Source: Kiritimatiellota bacterium
GTDB lineage: Bacteria; Verrucomicrobiota; Kiritimatiellia; JAAZAB01
Length of the DNA stretch: 10,000 bases
Assembly (NCBI GenBank): GCA_008636095.1
Contig: VSJD01000170.1
Location: 1-10,000 of the forward strand
Direction: 5' to 3'
Positions within the stretch are counted from its first letter, which is position 1, and every line of letters begins with the position of its first letter. The position numbers and the translations under genes are program-made. This document shows positions 6,073 through 10,000 of this stretch, in pieces. The notes beneath the pieces are model-generated. The model was not told the origin of the DNA. It saw nothing but the letters and a program-made list of their open reading frames with translations, and did no database searches.

Positions 6073-6831
6073 TTATCCTACTTTAATAGCGATCATTTTC
6101 CAAGGCATCAATATCGGGCCACTGAATTGGATCCGTGCACCATCATATTGTTTCAAGGTGTAGGTGCCCATCTTTTTATCTTCTGGAGGATTCAAATCAA
6201 TATCAATGATGAAGTCTTCCGCAAACACTTCTTTAGCTCCAAGTTTCTTACAGAGAGACTTGAAACGATTAAACGAATAAATATTATAATTATATGGCGA
6301 ATCATTTGTTTTGGACCAGTTCTTGTCATACATAAAAACGTTGGAATAAACATCGACATTGAAATCTGTAAATAAGCTCGTTACAAATATCCATTTTTTT
6401 GTAACCAAAAACATCTTTTCGATTGCTTCTTCGTATGACGGTAGCCACGTTAATGTTTGGATAGAAAAAGAGAGATCAAATGCCCCGGCAGGGAACATTT
6501 TGGAAAGATCGAATAAATCTCCATGTATAAAATTAAATCTGTCTTCGTTAGGTAAAACTTTTTTAGCATATCCCAAGAGTTTCTCGGCAACGTCTATCCC
6601 GGTCCAAGTTGCATTATTTAAAATTTTAGATAGATGAAATATTGTCTCGCCCCCCCCGCACCCAACCTCTATTGCCTTGAAACCGTCTTCTGTTGAAGGC
6701 AATATATTATTTACAAAATCGCAAAATGCAACGGTGCTTCGTTTGGGTTTTATTATAAAACCTTTGTAGTAATCAATAAAATTTTCACTATTGATTACGG
6801 CTTGCTCTTTAACTTTTTCTTTGTCCGCCAT
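6073..6831 (-). CDS. Class I SAM-dependent methyltransferase
   Basis: A 252-residue protein with the Rossmann-like SAM-binding fold. Motif I is EVGCGGGET (55-63). The acidic residue after strand 2 is in TGIDVAEK (77-84; Asp80), HGDLFDL (103-109) is motif III-like, and FDLSFSIQTLTWL (118-130) is motif IV. No signal peptide or membrane segment is seen, so it acts in the cytoplasm. In a glycan locus it most likely O- or N-methylates a sugar or glycan end, but the acceptor is not readable. Base composition is clearly more AT-rich than the aminotransferase gene to its right, and the gene stands alone between gaps. The frame can start at TTG 6849; ATG 6831 is preferred, though the GGAG ahead of it is a rather long 12 bases away. 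An uninterrupted run of eight G encodes part of motif I. Confidence 0.85.
   Translation of the reverse strand: MADKEKVKEQAVINSENFIDYYKGFIIKPKRSTVAFCDFVNNILPSTEDGFKAIEVGCGGGETIFHLSKILNNATWTGIDVAEKLLGYAKKVLPNEDRFNFIHGDLFDLSKMFPAGAFDLSFSIQTLTWLPSYEEAIEKMFLVTKKWIFVTSLFTDFNVDVYSNVFMYDKNWSKTNDSPYNYNIYSFNRFKSLCKKLGAKEVFAEDFIIDIDLNPPEDKKMGTYTLKQYDGARIQFSGPILMPWKMIAIKVG
6650..6657 (-). repeat. Eight-G homopolymer inside the methyltransferase SAM-binding motif
   Basis: The coding strand reads GGG GGG GG across Gly59 to Gly61 of EVGCGGGET. A one-base slip would shift the frame and abolish the protein after residue 61. Poly-G runs of this kind act as phase-variation switches in glycan genes of some bacteria; eight is at the short end for that. 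Confidence 0.7.
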
Positions 6832-7173
6832 TATATTATATGACTCCAAAATTATTCTATGCTTTTGGGTATCCGGTCCGATGCCAAAACGGATAAGATG
6901 TACGAATCACAATTTTTCCGTCAGTCTATCAACTGCTTTAATCGTGCACATCTGTTGTTTGTTGTAATTCCGTTATAATCAATCAAGTACTTGTTTCATT
7001 ATCTCGAACAACCGAACAGTAGTGATAATTTATATGGTATAGTTGCCAGATCTTTCCTGATATATCCATCCTTAAACAACCCTCAACATTGGATTTCCAT
7101 GCCTGACACGCAACCAGGAGTAGAAAACGTGAGACCTTGAATAATCATAAAAGTATTTTTCTTAAATGTCTAC
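6832..7173. other. 342-bp non-coding gap between the aminotransferase and methyltransferase genes
   Basis: AT-rich sequence without a credible reading frame or RNA gene. Just upstream of the methyltransferase two inverted pairs interleave: TTTTGG (6863-6868) with CCAAAA (6884-6889), and TATCCG (6870-6875) with CGGATA (6890-6895). Only one hairpin could comfortably form at a time. No clear intrinsic terminator follows the aminotransferase stop at 7174, and no convincing minus-strand -35/-10 pair was found. The gap marks the change from GC-rich to AT-rich sequence, so it may be an old junction between separately acquired modules. Confidence 0.45.
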
Positions 7174-8484
7174 TCAAGTCAAACGGGTGAACCCGGCGTG
7201 GCAAACAGGTCCCTTCAGCTGCGATTCGAGCTTCCCGGTTTTCTGGTCTGCCGCCAGAATATGGAAGACTTCATCTGTGGCAGCCAGATAGTCCGCCACA
7301 TGCTTTGGCGTATGTGCATATGCCGCGTAAAAACCCGTGGTGGCGAGAAAGCCACGCTCCAGCATAAGTTGAGTGAATAGAGTCTTTAAAAGGAGCGCGC
7401 TTGGGGCCGGGAACGTGAAATGCGCCATTGGCGCTACCCCATCCACGGCCAGGTCGAAACCAACACGATGCCCCGCCTCGGCCCAGCCGATCTTCACGCA
7501 ATTCCCGATTTTCACCAAGTGCTTCGCGACCTGAAGCCGCTCATGCTTTCTGATCGTGGCCAGCGCCGCCGCCGGTCCGATACGATCGGTCCAGTAAGTG
7601 CTGCTGATAAAACTGTCCTGCGCCGCCTGCATGATTTCGCCGCGACCGATGACGGCCGCCATGGGATAACCGTTGCTGATGCCTTTTGCAAAAACAGCGA
7701 TGTCGGGGGCGACCCCATAACACAGATGAGCGCCTCCGGTTGTCAAACGGAAACCGGCGGAAACCTCGTCAATCACCAAAACAGCTCCGATTTTGGCGGC
7801 AATCTGGCGAACCTTGTCCAGAAAGCCGTCTTTTGGCTCAACATTACGCAAGGGCTCCAAAACAATTGCCGCCAGTTCATTGCCGTACTTGGTGGTGATC
7901 GCTTCAAGTTCAGCGATTTTATTATAGTGAAAAGGCAAAGCCGTGCCCAACAGTCCGCGCGGCACACCAGCCGGTTGCAGGCCCGGCAGAAGATGTCCGT
8001 CCAAAGCTGAATCAGAGGCTAAATTGGCCGCGAGATACCAATCATGCCAGCCGTGATAACCGCAGAAGGCAATACGGTCGCGCTGAGTGTGCGCGCGGGC
8101 AATACGAACAGCAATGGCCATCGCTTCACCACCGCACCGTGCATACCGGACCATATTTGCCCAAGGATGCAGACGACAGAGCAATTCAGCCAGTTCCACT
8201 TCCTCGGGCGCATTCAAAGTGGACATCGAGCCGGCATCTATGGCGGCACGCACAGCCGCATCCACATCCGGATCGGCGGCCCCAAGAATGCATGCTCCAA
8301 GGCCGTTGTAGCTCATATCCAAATACCGTTGGCCGTCCAAATCCCATACTTCCACCCCTTTGGCCCGGCTGTAATACGCGGGCCACTGTTCGGGAAGAAA
8401 CATTTCCGGACGCTTTGACAGCAATTGTGTTCCGCCGGGAATCAGCCTTCGAGCCTGACTATATAATATTTGTCCTTTTCCCAT
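7174..8484 (-). CDS. Class III PLP-dependent aminotransferase (glutamate-1-semialdehyde aminomutase-like fold)
   Basis: A 436-residue fold-type I, class III aminotransferase. It begins like HemL relatives with SQARRLIPGGTQ (9-20). RCGGEAMAIAVRIARA (116-131) takes the place of the phosphate-binding NSGTEA segment of HemL. GYHGWHDW (142-149) stacks on PLP. VLEP (208-211) and VIDEV (237-241; Asp239) hold the pyridine ring, and FAKGISNGYP (265-274) has the PLP Lys267. A heme-biosynthesis role is unlikely: the phosphate-loop sequence has changed and the gene follows a cytidylyltransferase and an aldo/keto reductase. It more probably aminates a keto or aldehyde group of a sugar or sugar-like chain to be CMP-activated. 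ATG 8484 has AAGGA about 7 bases upstream and lies 23 bases after the previous stop. The gene is GC-rich. Substrate unknown. Confidence 0.87.
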   Translation of the reverse strand: MGKGQILYSQARRLIPGGTQLLSKRPEMFLPEQWPAYYSRAKGVEVWDLDGQRYLDMSYNGLGACILGAADPDVDAAVRAAIDAGSMSTLNAPEEVELAELLCRLHPWANMVRYARCGGEAMAIAVRIARAHTQRDRIAFCGYHGWHDWYLAANLASDSALDGHLLPGLQPAGVPRGLLGTALPFHYNKIAELEAITTKYGNELAAIVLEPLRNVEPKDGFLDKVRQIAAKIGAVLVIDEVSAGFRLTTGGAHLCYGVAPDIAVFAKGISNGYPMAAVIGRGEIMQAAQDSFISSTYWTDRIGPAAALATIRKHERLQVAKHLVKIGNCVKIGWAEAGHRVGFDLAVDGVAPMAHFTFPAPSALLLKTLFTQLMLERGFLATTGFYAAYAHTPKHVADYLAATDEVFHILAADQKTGKLESQLKGPVCHAGFTRLT

Positions 8485-8507
8485 ATCCGATTCCTTCCCT
8501 TGTTAAT

Positions 8508-9266
8508 TTAAACAGGATGTTCCCTTAACGACTTCTCAAGTCCCTCGTCACGACCAATGTAACGATTGACGGTATCAATATCCGGATTGTCATACAACAC
8601 AGCAAGAATTTCATATAGCGAACCGAATTGTTTGCGACGACCCAGTTTCTCGGCGATGGTTGAAAGCTTGATGTAATCTGCCTTTTCGTCCAATGTCCAA
8701 CGATGGGCACTGAGATCAACCGTGTTTTTTACCACGGCCACCCGAAACTGATCCTGATGCGATCGGATATAATAAGTGACGTGTTCGCGATAAGGAACGG
8801 CATGCGCGTTTTTCCACATCCATTCCAGCGCCTGAAAACTGACCGCTTCGGTATCCAAGCCATCGGGATAGGTAGGTGGAGTGTTATTGGATGCATAGTC
8901 GCAGTCCGGCATTTGTAAATACGCATCCACCACCTTGCGGCTCTCCTGCGGGTCCAAAAAGGGGCAATCGCCGGTGATCCGCATGATCATATCTGCCTGC
9001 AGTTCTTTTGCCGCCTGATAATACCTGTCCAAAACATCATTTTCACTACCCCGAAAAACAGGTATGCCACGGAGCCGGCAATGGTCCGCCAGCTGATCAT
9101 CGGCCGGGGTTGTGGTGGTGGCCACCACCACGGCATCCAGACCGGGAATGGTTCGGGCACGGTCATACACCCATTCAATCACCGGCCGGTCTGCCAGCAG
9201 TTCGAGCATCTTGCCGGGAAAGCGTGACGATCCCATACGCGCTTGAATAATGACAACGATTTTCAT
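8508..9266 (-). CDS. SpsF-family cytidylyltransferase (CMP-sugar synthetase-like)
   Basis: A 252-residue nucleotidyltransferase of the SpsF/NeuA-KdsB-like group. VVIIQARMGSSRFPGKML (4-21) is the nucleotide-binding signature. ATTTTPADDQLADHC (49-63) and FRGSENDVLDRYYQAA (71-86) are characteristic. ITGDCPFLDP (97-106) contains the metal-binding Asp100, PDGLDTE (134-140) is conserved in the family, and REHVTYYI with RWTLDE completes the active-site side. Relatives couple a sugar or sugar acid to CMP. In spore-coat and flagellar glycan loci they often sit next to class III aminotransferases and reductases, as here (from memory). The longest frame begins at GTG 9275, overlapping the upstream stop as GTGA. 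ATG 9266 is preferred because GGGTGA (9277-9272) is correctly spaced and MKIVVIIQARMGSSR matches family N-termini. The actual sugar is unknown. Confidence 0.86.
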   Translation of the reverse strand: MKIVVIIQARMGSSRFPGKMLELLADRPVIEWVYDRARTIPGLDAVVVATTTTPADDQLADHCRLRGIPVFRGSENDVLDRYYQAAKELQADMIMRITGDCPFLDPQESRKVVDAYLQMPDCDYASNNTPPTYPDGLDTEAVSFQALEWMWKNAHAVPYREHVTYYIRSHQDQFRVAVVKNTVDLSAHRWTLDEKADYIKLSTIAEKLGRRKQFGSLYEILAVLYDNPDIDTVNRYIGRDEGLEKSLREHPV

Positions 9267-9271
9267 AATCT

Positions 9272-10000
9272 TCACCCACTATGATCCGGCTTGCCGGGCC
9301 ACAACATTGGATTAAGAATCATTTCATCAACATCCGCAAAATCTGCCGCGCAAGCCGCCATTAACTGTTCAGGACAATCCGTATTCCAGTCGGCCAGGTT
9401 GGTTCTAACCTGCTGGGCCGTTTCGGCCCCGAATAACACATACGCGTGAGGATAGGCCAACCGAACGAAGCCCATCGCGGCTTGAACCGGTGTTAGGGCA
9501 TAATCCCGCGCCAACTGACGAAAACGCATAACGGTGGCCTTGGCGAAAGCCATATGCGGCGGGATGGCGGCCGGCTCCATCAATAGCAGGCCCTGTAGAA
9601 AAACACTGCGAATGAATATGGTTTTGCCCATTACCTGCGCGTGGTCTAAGATTCCCGCACGCGCAAAGCGATGATCCACAGCACTGGCGGGAAACTGGAG
9701 CAGGTCCAAAAATGATGTGTTCATGACCTGCTCGGCATACGAAAGAGCATATACGGACCCCCCCGCGTGTTCGACAAGATGCGCCTGCTTCAGTCGCGCG
9801 ATCAGACATCCAAGTCTACCGTCTGCATTCTCCAGGGTTTCCTCCTGATGAATCAGCAAGCCATGGAACCGGGACAAGCCCAAACACTTTAAGCTCTGGA
9901 CTACGGACCGGTATACGGCCTCCGTATCGCATAGATCAAGCTGAGGCGATATCTTGCTGATCACACGCACCTTGGCCTGAATACCTAATTCCCTGAAAAT
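9272..10000 (-). CDS. Aldo/keto reductase, C-terminal part (partial, continues beyond the window)
   Basis: The last 242 residues of an aldo/keto reductase; the frame is open to the window end, so the start lies outside. A GTG at 9970 is an internal Val, because the ten codons before it (IFRELGIQAK) continue the protein naturally. Visible AKR landmarks are RVISKIS, with Lys16 of the visible part in the place of the catalytic Lys; RFHGLLIHQEE, with the conserved active-site His; FLQGLLL; the AMGFVRLAYPHAYVLFGAET segment, where VLFGAET replaces the usual IxGxxxxxQ cofactor site; and QVRTNL. The catalytic Asp and Tyr would be in the missing N-terminus. It would reduce or oxidise a sugar carbonyl with NADP(H) in the cytoplasm, ahead of the aminotransferase and cytidylyltransferase steps. 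Its stop is coupled to the cytidylyltransferase start. Confidence 0.82.
   Translation of the reverse strand: MFRELGIQAKVRVISKISPQLDLCDTEAVYRSVVQSLKCLGLSRFHGLLIHQEETLENADGRLGCLIARLKQAHLVEHAGGSVYALSYAEQVMNTSFLDLLQFPASAVDHRFARAGILDHAQVMGKTIFIRSVFLQGLLLMEPAAIPPHMAFAKATVMRFRQLARDYALTPVQAAMGFVRLAYPHAYVLFGAETAQQVRTNLADWNTDCPEQLMAACAADFADVDEMILNPMLWPGKPDHSG

Noticed and set aside
7420..8010. 196-codon plus-strand frame opposite the aminotransferase
   Set aside because: Long antisense frames are expected in GC-rich genes; the minus strand has all class III aminotransferase motifs.
7174..8484. True HemL (heme biosynthesis) identity for the aminotransferase
   Set aside because: The phosphate-loop segment differs from the usual NSGTEA type and all neighbours are sugar-nucleotide enzymes, so only the fold similarity is kept.
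9405..9809. 134-codon minus-strand frame inside the aldo/keto reductase region
   Set aside because: It is out of frame with the reductase, whose landmarks continue across the whole stretch.
9968..9970. GTG as the start of a short 232-residue reductase
   Set aside because: The same frame stays open to the window edge with reductase-like residues, and a start here would remove the conserved N-terminal half including the catalytic Asp and Tyr.
1..10000. CRISPR array, tRNA, rRNA or insertion-sequence transposase
   Set aside because: No regularly spaced direct repeats, cloverleaf-like or rRNA-like stretches or transposase motifs were recognised on either strand.

Overview
The window is part of a surface-polysaccharide (O-antigen, capsule or flagellin-glycan type) biosynthesis locus of a bacterium. 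All twelve recognisable genes, two of them cut by the window edges, lie on the minus strand, so transcription runs from position 10000 towards position 1. The content (a CDP-tyvelose-type epimerase, GmhA/GmhB-like heptose-type enzymes, a family 2 glycosyltransferase and a CMP-sugar-type cytidylyltransferase) points to a Gram-negative cell envelope. No gene fixes the taxon. A mesophilic proteobacterium, perhaps of deltaproteobacterial type, is only a guess.

In transcription order there are three blocks. Block 1 (10000 to 7174, visibly GC-rich): the C-terminal part of an aldo/keto reductase, an SpsF-family cytidylyltransferase and a class III aminotransferase, tightly coupled. They look like an oxidation/reduction, transamination and nucleotide-activation set for an amino sugar or sugar acid. 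Block 2 (6831 to 6073, AT-rich): one SAM-dependent methyltransferase between two non-coding gaps; the left gap holds a 117-bp imperfect palindrome. Block 3 (5825 to 1, intermediate composition): an RfbJ/RfbS-like CDP-deoxyhexose reductase, an RfbE (CDP-paratose 2-epimerase/tyvelose epimerase) homologue, a family 2 glycosyltransferase, a SIS isomerase, a GmhB-like HAD phosphatase, a small transaldolase, an extended SDR epimerase, and the first 12 codons of another nucleotide-binding (probably SDR) protein.

Most block 3 genes overlap by a few bases or are separated by about 20, so it probably forms one translationally coupled operon. The RfbJ/S-like and RfbE enzymes would finish a CDP-3,6-dideoxyhexose such as CDP-tyvelose if the upstream CDP-glucose genes exist elsewhere. 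SIS, HAD, transaldolase and SDR look like a separate sugar-phosphate route, related to but not identical with the ADP/GDP-heptose pathways; no sugar kinase or dedicated nucleotidyltransferase for it is visible here. The GT2 would transfer one of these sugars.

Four start sites read better downstream of the longest frame: GTG at 3880, ATG at 1775, ATG at 9266 and ATG at 6831. Three have a Shine-Dalgarno sequence supporting them; the last rests mainly on its ATG. The most interesting points are the co-occurrence of a transaldolase with divergent GmhA/GmhB-like proteins, the reductase/cytidylyltransferase/aminotransferase cassette of unknown product, the palindromic element, and an eight-G tract in the methyltransferase SAM-binding motif.
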